Of a DNA stretch of 64,000 nucleotides, positions 34,836 through 46,402 are shown one piece after another; the first letter of the stretch is position 1, and every line of letters begins with the position of its first letter. Below the pieces are notes generated by a model. That model was given only the letters and a program-made list of their open reading frames with translations, had not been told where the DNA came from and did not search any database. Position numbers and translations under genes: made by a program. The DNA is taken from assembly GCA_026874595.1 (NCBI GenBank), contig CM049320.1, positions 25,524,214 through 25,588,213 of the forward strand, read 5' to 3'. The DNA comes from Sipunculus nudus. Its lineage: Eukaryota; Annelida; Sipuncula; Golfingiida; Sipunculidae.

Positions 34836-36113
34836 AACGGGATCAGGGACACGGTATATAGATATATGGCATCTTTATCATTGTGTATCATAAATTTATT
34901 TTTTATTATCCCTACTTTCCCTAAAGTCTATTTATGTTCTGTTTTCCCAGGCACCCCCATTATTTGAGTAAGCATCTACCCGTGATTAAAGGAAAGGATT
35001 TGCCTGGGTCTGATATCCCGTATTCTAACCATGTTCATTATTACCAGGCTAAAACTAGGTTTGGCATGATCAGTTAATGCCTTTTTCTCTTGTGTCCATT
35101 AACCCACTACAGGACGTGAATTAACTCACAGGGGCGGATCCAGGATTTAGGAAAAAGAGGGGTCCAACACTGGAGACACAACCTTCAAAGTCCAAAAGTC
35201 AGGAAAACAAGGGGTCCAGGATGCAAAATTTGGTTTGAACACTGAAGGTCAAGAGACCTGTCGGTGGAGGTGTTACTTACTCTATATACAAGTGTTAATA
35301 GTGATCGATTTTCACGGATTGTAGTAAAACAATAAGCAAAAAGAACGTCACATGGGTGCATAATACGCCCGTAGTATGTCTTGTGACCTCTGACCTTATT
35401 CAAAATGCGTGAATTTTGGAAAAGAATTTATAGCTCGTGTTAAAGACTTTATAATGGTTAATACTTATGAGTTTCATGGATATCCAACAACTCATGGATA
35501 TCCAACAGATCTTTGGTAAGTCACCAGGACGCCACCAACGTATCTTGTCCTCTGACCTACTAAAATATGCGGAGAGTTTGACGGGAATCAAACTCAGGAG
35601 AGATACTATATTGGTTAACATTTTTTTCTTGAGTTTCATCAAGAAATCCCGGACTTGAAGGCGGAAGAAAAGGTCATAAATTCATTGAATTTGTTTGTTA
35701 AATATTAAAGTAGCGGACAGAAACCCCTTGAATAAAAATCGACCTAAAAGTTATTTAAAATAATATATGATGAAGCATATATAATGTTTAAAATTAAAAT
35801 TCAAAATATCTGATTGAAACAAATTTACAACTTTCAATTTAAGGTAGTATCATATAGATTGATATTAGTCAATATAAAAATGGTTTGCTTAAAATGGTTA
35901 CATAAAACTATTTCCCATTTTAAAAAAAAAACAAATTTAAAAAAATTGTCAAAATTTCTTAGGAAAATGAAAATGAATTTCAAAAATACATAATTATACC
36001 ATAGGAAAGAGCTTAGTAATAGGTGTAAAATTATACATAATTTATGGGGTCTTATATGCATCTAAAACAAATTTTTGAATGCTTTTAAATTAAATGTTTT
36101 CTTGCAACTTCAC
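34836..36113. other. Intron inside the Cys-rich domain
   Basis: It contains a GGATCC-family fragment at ~35130-35225 (GGGGCGGATCCAGGATTTAG ... GGGGTCCAGG) and a short duplication TCATGGATATCCAACA at 35475-35507. Nothing else is recognised. Confidence 0.5.
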
Positions 36114-36235
36114 CTGAATCTTGTCAGGGCGTTCGGTCCAGTGTCCAGTGAGATATGTTGACGATTCAGATTCCAGACTCGTCAGAAGGTCAGGGCCAGT
36201 GATGGGGTCTTCCCAGCATCCTCCCCAAATATAAC
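36114..36235 (-). CDS. Exon: first half of small Cys-rich domain
   Basis: The exon encodes SYIWGGCWEDPITGPDLL and TSLESESSTYLTGHWTERPD, ending KIQ. The pattern G-C-W-x-D, then a conserved Leu-Glu-Ser stretch and a Leu-Thr-Gly-x-W segment, continues into the next exon as a Cys/Gly-Gly-x-Cys motif. It resembles a small repeated domain common in secreted proteins of cnidarians and molluscs, for which I have no secure name. The acceptor is TTTTCCGTTTTCAG and the donor is CAG/GTGAAG, with phase 1 in and 0 out. Decoy copies of its acceptor are repeated in the upstream intron. Confidence 0.85.
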
Positions 36236-36720
36236 CTGAAAACGGAAAAATATAGAGCCGTGACAACATGACAAAAAACGAAAAATTACACGGATGATAT
36301 ACATGTATATGACACGTTAAAAGTGTGTGGGGGGATAGCAAGAGTATTATAAACGTTGCCTATAAACGGGTCAATGGTAGGTTTTTAAAAGTCATTCAAA
36401 ACAACAAATAGATAAAAAAATGCTGGGCAAAATAGCAGTAAGAGTTTACACATGACGGCTGGAAAAGGAAAATAATCATGACATTACACACATATAGGCA
36501 AAAAACTGGAAAAAAAATATTTCTGACACAATACGTGCACAGACTGGATAAAAATGCCTTGGTATTGTACGCATATAGGCTGGAAACGGAAAAATAGCCC
36601 TGACCCTACATCTGTACAGGCTGAAAACGGAGAGATTGAGAGAGAGAGAGCTGTACAATTAAATCTTTTTATATTCCTAAAACATAACCTGGTATACAGC
36701 TATGTAGGCTGAAATATATA
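36231..36720. repeat. ~40-bp minisatellite duplicating a 3' splice site
   Basis: On the plus strand, CTGGAAACGGAAAAAT-like units occur at ~36457, 36499, 36541, 36577 and 36617. A matching CTGAAAACGGAAAAAT lies at 36235-36250, which is the real acceptor of the exon ending at 36235. On the minus strand each copy reads as a pyrimidine tract followed by CAG. Confidence 0.75.
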
Positions 36721-36740
36721 ACTATAAGGTGTACACGTAC

Positions 36741-36926
36741 TTGTTTCGATCGGGCATGGATCTGGTTTGCACGTTTCCGTTTCCTTCGCCGAGCCTTCGC
36801 ATGGATTCCCGTTGTTCCGTGGAGGGGGATACGTGCACGTCCGTGTCCGTTCACGCTTTCCTCCCCCACATGTTGCATCGCAATCCGACCAAGGTCCAAA
36901 CTCAGACCATCCTCCGTGAACGGGTA
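36741..36926 (-). CDS. Exon: thrombospondin type 1 repeat 1
   Basis: The exon encodes a complete TSP1 module in a single phase 1-1 unit. It opens HGGWSEFGPWSDCDATCGGG, continues with KRERTRTCTYPPP, and closes with NPCEGSAKETETCKPDPC. It has the WxxFGPW ladder, the CSxTCGGG-type turn, the R-x-R-x-C strand and six cysteines. The acceptor is TACGCAG and the donor is A/GTACGT. TSP1 modules usually bind glycosaminoglycan or matrix partners. Here the module follows the protease, as in several secreted metalloproteases. Confidence 0.95.
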
Positions 36927-36964
36927 CTGCGTACAGACCAGATTAATTTTGTAATCATTAAGCC

Positions 36965-37960
36965 TAAAATAGACTATCGCGCGTGTGGCGTGCGTCAAGC
37001 GTCAAGCATGCGCCACGCGTGCGGCTCGCGACAGATATTCAAAACACAATAACGCCGCTACAATGCGCACATCACATGTCAGATTGAAAAGGATTAACCA
37101 AGCACCTGTTGTATTTTTTTATCGTTGTAAAAACAGAAAACTTGATAGCCAGCATTGGTTAAATGGTATACAAATTTGTATCTGTTAGTGACCAAACATA
37201 TTCTAAATACATGTATGTCAGAACTCAATCACTATTCTTAATGATATTTATATATTTGTGTTGCTTTGCTCCTACTTTCCTATCCAGATATACTCCAATA
37301 ATTCTAATTAACTGAATTATGACAAAAGTTTTACCCGCAGTTTAATATAGTCAAAAGTTGCTTCAGGAGCAATTGATGACACGTGACGCTTGACACGCGC
37401 ATGGCGCCCGGGGGACGCTCGCGTTAAGGCCAAAAGTCACTGGCGCGGGCGGCATGCGGGCGGCAAAGCGGGGGAAAAAATCCCTTCCCTATATATGATT
37501 TATGACAAAACACACTGGCGGGCGGCCACGCGGCGAGTTTCTGCGACCGCTCAAGGTGCAATTTTTGCCGCTTGCCGCGCGCGTGCGGGTTTCTTGTAAA
37601 TATGTAAAATGTCTTTTCTTGTAAAATGCATTTAATTTACACTTTAGTTGTATGTATACCTCAATATGTAGTAAATTTTGTGAGTAAATATAGATTATGT
37701 ATGTTTAGGATGTTTATATATAGTTATGATATCATAATTTTTGTTCACTAAGTAATATCATGACTATTATATGACTTTTAAGCTAAAGAGCGTTATTTCC
37801 TTAGACAAGCATATCAAATAAGTTCTTGATACCCCATAGTGATTCCACAAAATTTGCGGCTTGCCCCCGCGCCAGTCTGTTATGAAAATGCCGCGGACCG
37901 GCTGCGTGAAGGCATGCCAACCGCGTTCTGCCCGCCCCATTGTGGTTTCTTTTTTATCTT
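36965..37960. other. Intron with GC-rich islands
   Basis: Unusually GC-rich, CpG-containing patches lie at ~36968-37032, 37375-37600 and 37855-37945 within AT-rich sequence. ACGCTTGACAC and the near-inverted GTCAAGCGTCAAG suggest an old element with related ends. No ORF with recognisable content was found. Confidence 0.4.
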
Positions 37961-38579
37961 TGGCTTTAGATAAATAGACTGAAGCGACTTTTTTCCGGAT
38001 TGACGTTTGACCCTTGGCCCGTTAACTTGTTTTGGCTGGATTTCTTTACTTTAAAGGGTCCCAGAATTGGTGAATTATCTCTGAATTATCTTTGGATCCC
38101 AAATCACAAGATGAAGGTTATAAAGATAAAACTGAACGTCCAAACTCGTACATTCTTAACCTTCATGATACTGATGATCAAATGAATATGTTACTGAATG
38201 TAGACATATGTACATGTGTGTGCCACGTACAATATATTTACAATATATCTAAAAAAATCTGAACTAACTTAATCTACATATGAAACGAACTGGACACTTT
38301 GACATATCAGAAGAGGCATTCTAATATAAAGTCAAGATAACAGAAAAGATGGAACACTTAAACAGGCATTGATAGGCGATACAGTTACTCTTGCGTCCAA
38401 CAGGTGGCGATAGTGTTCTTATGTTATAAACTGAGTTGACTTCGACTCTGTTGTTTAGGGTCATTGGAGTCAAAACCTGACCCCCACAATGCACCGGTGC
38501 TACTAAATACACCAGCTTCCTAGGTTTAATATAGTAAAGAGGACAATGATATGTATATTCTAGTATATATAATGAGACA

Positions 38580-40878
38580 GAGAAAGACAGTCACACAGAC
38601 AGACAAACTAGACGACCAGAGGTCGAACGCTTGCCGGAAGCGGAAATAAGAAAGTCAAACAAGGAGACATTATACAGCAGACAGGCAGGTTACATTTGGA
38701 ACTGGTCAAATGAATTACCAGAATTATGGCGGAAACAGAAGCACAATTTTGTGTGGTTATGCTGATTTTTAAAAGTCGAAGATGAGTAGACAGACAAACA
38801 GACATACAGACGTGAAAAAAACTGCATGTGAAGGCCATGTACTCCTGTCATGGAGAATGGAAAACAGTCTATTAGAACTCCATATTTTGAATTTCAAGAA
38901 TAGGAAGAAGTTAATTGTAACGTATATTAGGTCACCATGGTAATGGAAGAATATGACAGAGTTCTCAAAAGGATAAACGCATTAAATATAGATTCAGATG
39001 CTGCAATCAATGTTGTGACACTGTTTTTATTTTTGGAGATATGGCACAATAATGATTGCTGCAGTGCCATTTTCTAAAAGGAAAAAAATGAGTTTCGAGA
39101 TATTTTATTTTTATTATATATATTTGATGTATATTTAAAATTTAACCCCTGCCACCCAACTGCATAACCAGGGATCCGCCCATATTTTGACACACCCGAC
39201 TACAACATCGCGGATCTGTCCCTGGTTTGAAATGATTTCCAGTGGTTCCTGGCAACACAAGTGGCCGGACAAGGGGACACAATAAAAATCACAGGTGTGT
39301 TCCCTCCACATTTAGCGGCTTTTGTCCTCTATTCAATGCTCCTTTGTGAGATCAATGGACGACCGCGCACGCCAACATGCAACTGTTATAGCCTTCCCGG
39401 CACTTACTGGTCAACACTGAAGCCACTTGTGCTCACTGCAATTGGATATATTTTCATCATTTGATGAAAAAACGAGGCGAGATATGACGAGAATTGCAAT
39501 ATAATCACATGATGTGACTGAGAGTGTCAGACGCTGTCAAATGCTGAAAACTATATGTCTATAGTGTAAAAAATAACAGCATTATAGGCATTTGTTTAAA
39601 TGGTACACTGTTCTCGTTTGACGACAAATGGTGCGAGATCTAACGAGATATTCACACATATCACTTAACACTAGTCAAATGATTGTTGAACAATAGAAAA
39701 TAAAATCTCTAGCATAAAAATGAAAGATTTATAGACATTTGTTGAATATTTTGTTCAAAATATCGTATATTATCGTTTGGCGGGAGATGATGCGAGATTT
39801 GGCAAGATTTGTAGTTTTATCATGTTAAGCTTCCGAAAGGCTACCAGAGGCTGAAACCCTATACTCTTTAACCTAAAACGTGATCGAGTTATCAGCATTT
39901 CTGCGAAATTTCTTAATTTCTCGTTTGACGAAAAAACAGATCAAGATTCTACGAGACTTGCAATTGACTGAATTAGAGCCAAGGTAATGCTACCTCGTGC
40001 AGAAAACTAGACCCTTGCAGTATAAATATCAACAGAGACAGAAGCAAAAATCTAATTATTTTCAGATTGCCAAGTTTTACCCCAAAATTTGGTTACCATG
40101 GTAACAGCAGCACAAAGCTGCATGTACACAGGAATAAGCCAATGATCTTAGTTTCAGATAAGACAATAAGCATTGTGTCACGTTTAATGTTTTTGAGATA
40201 TTGCAGAAAAATGATATGTTACAGTGTTTTTAGGTACCACGCCCCCTGTTGGCTATTTCCAAAAAATGAAAAATCGATTTCGAGATATTTATTAATAAAA
40301 AAAATATGTCATTTTCAAAGCCATAGTTAAAAAAATGGAGACCTCAAGGTAATATTTAATGGAATCTCGAAAAATCTCGTCTGACGAGAAATCGGACGAG
40401 ATTCTACGAGACTTGTACTTTATGATGAACACCTGATTGAAAACTTCCTGATGCAAAAAACCAGATGTCTCTAACTCTTTAAATGGAAAAGTTAGAAAAA
40501 AATTCAAATTTTGTAAGTTTTCCCCAAAATATACGTAACCATGGTAACCATTGATCGGAACAATTTTCTGGCATGTGAAAAGGCAACAAAATGAGGAATT
40601 AATTGAGCTATTGATTAAGCGCATACGATTATTATTGACAAAGATATGGAGGAAAAACAGTTTTAAGGTTTTTCACTGACCCCGACCTTGACCTTTGACC
40701 GATTATGACCAAAAACAAGAGGCTCCGAAGAGAACTGATTATACACTAAATGTATAAGTTTCAGAGCGCTTGGTGCAAAATTGTGGCCTGTAGAGCGGGG
40801 ACATACAGACAAACAAACAAACGGAACTGATCAACATGCTTGCGAAAATCGAAGATTTCCGGCAAGCAACAAATACAC
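38580..40878. mobile_element. Helitron-like element, relative of 12620-17012
   Basis: It starts near CTAGACGACCAGAGGTCGAA (as at ~12630). It contains diverged copies of the TCTCGTTTGACGAGA monomer (39600-40400), GTTACCATGGTAAC (40092) and GTAACCATGGTAAC (40537). It also has ACGCCCCCTGTTGGC (40239) and CGACCTTGACCTTTGACC (40683). It ends in (ACAAACAA)n and a hairpin GCTTGCG..TTTCCGGCAAGC at ~40838-40867. It has the same orientation as the first copy. A small GGGATCCGC..GCGGATC hairpin lies at 39167-39220. It ends about 60 bases from the astacin exon. Confidence 0.65.
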
Positions 40879-40930
40879 ACACACGTTATCATACATATAT
40901 ATGATGTAAAACTAGTGCATATTGACTAAC

Positions 40931-41149
40931 TTGGACAGTCATATAAGATGTTGATTTCAGCCAGGTCGACCTCAGTGATTTCTTCTCTCATTCCGATCTG
41001 GGCAGTTGTTGGGTTAATAGGTACAATCGTGTCAAGCCCCGAGATGGAGAAGGCGTTTCTTGTATAGTGGAGAATACTGGAGTAGTCATAAGGAATACCG
41101 TTCATACTCGCCAGCATCGTGTTGAGTTTCCCAAAATTTCCTTCCCTGC
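40931..41149 (-). CDS. Exon: astacin C-terminal lobe with altered Met-turn
   Basis: Joined to the preceding exon it reads NIQEGREGNFGKLNTM, then IPYDYSSILHYTRNAFS and, near the end, AEINILYDCPS. It carries the YDY-x-S-x-x-HY region, whose tyrosine is the fifth zinc ligand in astacin, and the last conserved cysteine. The usual Met of the S-x-M-H-Y Met-turn is Leu here (CTC codon, 41070-41072). The frame reaches TAG two codons past the boundary. I place the donor at A/GTTAGT because it keeps phase with the TSP1 exon at 36926. A shorter isoform ending at that TAG is possible. Confidence 0.94.
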
Positions 41150-41852
41150 CTGAAATGAAATTCATTACAGTGATATAAATAAAAGAAATAGTTCGGGAGA
41201 CAAGGTTTTAATTCAGATATATGATCTTGAGGGAATCATTATATCAATTTATAAACGGTGTTCGGATAAACGACGCTCCTCTGTATTACGTATACATAAT
41301 CAGACGTCAAATTTAGTTTAAACTAAACAGTGAACAAGAATTAGTGAAATATAAGCGAATATTTTTACGAGAGTTTTCAAAATATAGTGCCAGTAACCTT
41401 GACCCTTGACTTTGTGACCTAAAAATCTGAAACCAACTTTCTTGATCTTCCACAATTCTGATTTTCATAGTACTCCAAACATTCACACTCATTCATGAAA
41501 GAACTAGAACACTGGCATGTCAGGGAGGGCATCGCAGTAGGCCCATAAATGTCAAGTGCGGAATGAGTAATGCTCATCTATAATATATCGAAAGTTTCCT
41601 GTGTGAAATAAAGTTATTTTAGCTTATAGAATTATTATATGGGAACAGCTCCTGAATGAACTTTGGGCTCTTGTTCGTTTAGTCCTAAGCTCTGCCCATG
41701 ACCAGAGAAACCGGTCAACAAAACATGCTTTAAAAACTTTAATCACAAGTCAAATAATACAGCTTCAGGTTATTTACTTTAAATTATTTTACATATCTGG
41801 TACGCTCTTCGAACAGCTTTTATACACTACAACTGCAATCGTCCATGACATC
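41150..41852. other. Intron in astacin domain
   Basis: No exon or recognisable repeat apart from a short TGACCTTGACCC-like patch near 41396. Confidence 0.5.
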
Positions 41853-42141
41853 CTTTCGTGTGTAACCGCTTTTTTCTATGGCACGGTTCTCTAGGCAGGA
41901 ACACCCGGGCTTCCACAGATCACTGATATTGCATTACGCATCAAACCACAATCTTAAACATGCGACACCCGCTCTCGTTGGTTTATTAACACTGTTTCTG
42001 GAATACGGCCAAGAATCAGACCAATGAGAACAATGGCCGGATGCAAAATGCAATACCAGGGGTCTGAAACAATTAGGTGCGCCCCTTTGGTGTTATTGCG
42101 CAGTGTACCTTGCCACAGAAAGCAGCGGTTACACACGAAAG
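41853..42141. mobile_element. MITE with ~34-bp terminal inverted repeats
   Basis: The left end CTTTCGTGTGTAACCGCT, then TTTTTCTATGGCA, is matched by the reverse complement of the right end (GCCACAGAAAGC-AGCGGTTACACACGAAAG). It is 289 bp and noncoding. Confidence 0.88.
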
Positions 42142-42899
42142 CATTGCGTATAATCGTTGCGTTAGGAGCGTACTAAGTTTCTATCGTTGTGGGAAAATTT
42201 TGAATATTTTCAAGGTATTGTGAAGGATTCCCCCCCTCCCACCACCACCACGCATACCGGTCCGGTTCTGACCTTGTCGACCCCTCTACATAATTATTAG
42301 AAGTCTGTTGTGATTATTGTGTTTATTTAACAGCTGGACACTAAGTAAATCAGATTGAATGGCCGTCGAATATAACTGTCTGTACAAACCAGAATTTGCC
42401 TTATTTGAATGAGTGGCCAGGAATTGACCCGTTCTGTTTAGCCGGAAATACCTCTTTCTATACACCAAAACAGACCATCTTTTATTCGGATATGCAATTT
42501 GACAATTCAGGAATTATTCTATATGAGCACTGGCGGCATACGGACGCTTTGAAATGTTTGTTAGGAATGAAACAGCGGCCAAGATCAACGAAAAGATCTT
42601 TCGACGGCTGACAAAAATGCCGGAAATAATACTCTTGGGTAACGAGGCACACGCATCATTTGCCATATTCAATTAATTACAGTTTCAGTCAAATGATATT
42701 TCTCTAAATATTTCATTTATTATAATTGTCAACTCTGATTTTGAATACATAAATTTGTTTTTCTTTAAATAAACTATCCAAACGAGCATGCGCACCCCAC
42801 GTGGTTGTCGTCTGCTGGTTACGGCATCGACGTGTGTTCAGTACCATGAAATCATGGATGACGATAACTGATAATATGCCAATTGGAACAGGTGTGTTT

Positions 42900-43044
42900 T
42901 CAGCTTTTATAACATCGAACACTCTGTGCAGCCTTGATATGTTGTGAAAGAGCGTTCCAGAGAAAGGCCAAAGAGAATCTAAGGGATCTCTTTCCATCCA
43001 GAGTCCGGGGTCTGGGCACCTCAAAGAGATATGTTGGCTGACCT
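42900..43044 (-). pseudogene. LINE reverse-transcriptase C-terminal fragment
   Basis: One minus-strand frame reads QPTYLFEVPRPRTLDGKRSL, then RFSLAFLWNALSQHIKAAQ and CYKS with a stop. The pattern V-P-R-x-R-T..R-S-x-x-F-x-x-A-x-L-W-N-A-L is the conserved tail of many CR1/Jockey/RTE-type LINE proteins. It belongs to a different LINE from the one at 27681-33573. Only this scrap was recognised. Confidence 0.6.
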
Positions 43045-44903
43045 GAGTTCACGCTAGGGCTGTATCAATATATCGATATTTCGATACGAATCGATACGGT
43101 AACCGATACACTGTCCATACTGTATGTGTCGTATCGAGGAAAAACAATGACTTCTAACTTATATAAACGTCTAACTTAAACTTTAACCTTAACTACTTAT
43201 AAAGCTATCGCCACTTACATTTTATATTTATAATGTCAAAACTTAAACAAGACAAATATTTGCCCTATAGTCAACTGGATAAGAATTGGATACTGGATAA
43301 GTATATATATCAGGGCTTCAACGGGTGCGGGTGAGCGATAGTGACATTGGCCCTGTTTTTGTTTTAGGAACTGTGAGGGGGGGGGGGGGGACAATCCACA
43401 AGAGTTCGGGCAAAGGCATCGTTCATGAGAATGAGGACATTGTAGGCCCACCCAGAATATAAAAAAAACTTCCGTAAGATAATTTTCTGATATATAAATG
43501 AAAGTTATTTTTGCTTAATATTTTATATTTTTTTTATTTGAACATTCAAGATATCCCAAATTATATATGCTATATGATGCGCAGTTGAAAGAGAACTGAG
43601 ATAATTATTAAGAAACTAGAGAGTTAAGATATTATCTTGAATTCTCTATGTATAAAAGTACGCATTTCATTCCAATAAAAAGCGAGGGGGACAAATGATA
43701 CTTTTCCCCCATCATACTTTGTACATATCCCTTAAATGTGAGAGAGACATACCCCCCCCCCCCAACGATGCCCATGATTACTGACGTACCTGACGTTATT
43801 GATGATATTGATACTCATATTACATATTGCTACCGTTCAATTAATTATTTATTTGATTTAATTTTGTGATCACAATAGGGAATGTATATTTTGCTTTATA
43901 ATTCCATCACTTTACCTCTACTTTATTCAAGTGATAGCGCAACAATATCCCCAGGTGCATATATACCAGCCAACGGTTACTTGGAACTCCGTGTTCGACA
44001 TCAGGTAAATGCTATGAATGATTAATGCCTTGGGGGAGGGGGAATCAAACAAATGTACAACAACTGTGTAATATCATGACATAAAAAACCCTATGATGTT
44101 CCAGACCAAATACATAAGAGCGATGGGAAGGGAGGAGTGCAAAGGGCTTAAAAAGGATCTATGTTTTGATATTCAGAAGTCTATTCAGTGAATTAAGTTA
44201 AGGGAACGGGGTTTGGAAAAGGTTTTTCTCCACATATTCAAACATCTATCAAACGAATAAACTTGGGTCATCCTATGATATGAGGATATATCCACCAGAA
44301 AGAGAAAGGGCAGCCCCTGAGGTTTTGGCTCAAGTTTTTGTTTTTTTAACAGAATATACATATGCCTGCTTTAAAGGGCCTGATATATAAAATATTTTTT
44401 TACTAGTTGTTTTTAATAACGAGCCTATTTTTATTGAATTAATATCCAGTATAATTGCAGAACATAATGGATATGATGTGTATTAAAACAGTGAGAAACA
44501 TTATATATTCAAAGCTTTTAGTCAGAAAATGATATACAAAGAAAAATGGTGCGTATCGTCAATACGTTTCTAATTTCGAATTGAGTGTATCGCAATACGT
44601 ATTGTACCTGAATGGGCAGACCGAAACCCAGTCCTAGTTTACGCTCTGGGCCATACTCCTTGACCACGTCAGCAAGTTGTGGAGGGGCTAAGACATGGAG
44701 GACTATGTGAGTCAGTAAAAGCAAATTAAAGGCACGAATACAGAAGCATGGACGGACAGACGACGGACATAAGGAAACCACTTGGTTAACGATAAGATAT
44801 GTGAAAACGACAGTTTGGAGCCCCTTCCCCCATAATGTGACAAGTGCCTGTGTTTGGAACAGAGAGACTAAGACAAATGGATGAAGAATAAAAAGAAACA
44901 AAC
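43045..44903. other. Intron in astacin domain
   Basis: It contains ATCGATA-rich sequence at 43065-43140, resembling the ends of some hAT-like repeats. Homopolymers lie at 43378-43390 (G) and 43751-43763 (C). No exon is supported. Confidence 0.45.
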
Positions 44904-45091
44904 CTTCTTGGATGTTTTCATACAGTATCCTGACGTATTCGTCCCGGTCCACTCTTGAATGTTCGTGCCAGAATCCCAAAGCATGCATCAGTTCATGTTG
45001 GATGATGCCGCGCACCATGCAACCATATCCGAGAGACACGTCCTGTCGTCCTTGCATGTAGAGCTCTACCCGACCGATATAAGAGTAGCAC
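44904..45091 (-). CDS. Exon: astacin zinc-binding active site
   Basis: The exon reads [20 protein letters not shown], then [26 protein letters not shown] and [16 protein letters not shown]. It contains the full metzincin motif HExxHxxGxxHExxR: three zinc-ligand histidines, the catalytic glutamate and the astacin family Glu/Arg. Two more of the four conserved cysteines are in CYSYIG and GYGC. The acceptor is TTGTAG and the donor is G/GTTTGT, with phase 2 in and 1 out. This is the most secure coding exon in the window. Confidence 0.97.
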
Positions 45092-46169
45092 CTACAAAAT
45101 TATTTATACCGTATTTGACCTCATACGGCAACAATTTACAACCTATCTGCAGGGATCATAATACACTGTATTTTGAAATGTTCATCTTTTCAACGGAAAG
45201 GCAATGATACAGGTTTTCCTTTCCGCAAAAAAATGCTTTTTCGCCAAAGATCATACCATCATATCAAACTTTCAGTCACACTTCCTTCAGTGTAAACCTG
45301 ATTGTACCATTTAACATGCCATCCTACATGCGCACTTGCATGCAAAAAGAAATGAATGTTTTCGATAATCACACTGTTATATCAGAAACACGACTGTTCA
45401 GTATAAATAAAAACAGTAAATTACAGGAGATGACGGCCTAAATGCTTGAAAGTTTAGGACAATATAGACCTTTTTAACAGCAAATATAGGGAGTCTTTTT
45501 TGTGTCATTTTTTTTCACTTATTTTCGTATACTAATGTGAAAACATCTAGGTGTTCACCTTTCCAACCGATTGGTAAAAAAAAATTTTTTTAATACTTTT
45601 CCGTTCTCGTGTTTGCCTGTGTGAGACAGGCGGAAAGGCGTTGTTCGACCGCTGTAACTCCATGATGCCGACTACAACATACGACGAAACCATTCACTGT
45701 GGCTCTCTAACATTAAAGCCATTAAAGGCACTTTCCTTTTCATCAGAACATCTCAAAATGTCCTCATTTGATTTTGATTTTTTGCGGGAGAGTGGGCCAT
45801 AGAGCAAGAAATTATTTAATATAAATTTTTAATGTGGATCAGATTATTTTTAAAGAAGTTGTGTGGAGAAGCAACCGACACAGCAGACAAAAAGAGATTA
45901 TTTCAGACGGACATTTATAGTTTTATTTTACTGATTCGTCATTAAAAGAATGGTTTTCTTCTTCTCGCCCATGATCCATTCTTCCAGAAATAATCATTGA
46001 AATTTATTTGTGAAGATAAGGCATACACACACAGAATCACGCACACACGGTGAATCACATAAAAGCCTGCCACTCTCGTTGTCTAAGGTAACCAGTGAAC
46101 GCACCATGTATGTTACAGAACGGTGGCCAACATGGCGGCCGTGATCGAGTTATCTCTTAAAATTGCCGT
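45092..46169. other. Intron in astacin domain
   Basis: Nothing recognisable was seen. Confidence 0.5.
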
Positions 46170-46402
46170 ATATCAGTGATGCTGGACTCGAGTCTGGACT
46201 TTGACTCGAAGGTCCTGGACTCGGAATTGTACCCAGACTCAGATGCCAGGACTCGAGAAACCAAGCTGAGTCCAAACAGTAAAACACAAACTACAAGACA
46301 TTAATGCACGTGCGAAATACCAACAGAATACTGTAAAGAGGTTATATATACCACGCTTTAGCTAAGCATCGGGAGCTAAATATAAATACGCATTTAAGGA
46401 AA

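Noticed and set aside
44604-44691. Exon-like segment on the minus strand reading [20 protein letters not shown], between TTAG and CAG/GTA
   Set aside because: It would end in phase 0, while the next astacin exon needs phase 1, so inclusion shifts the frame. Direct joining of 44904 to 41149 gives canonical astacin sequence (NIQEGREGNFGKL). It could at most be a poison exon.
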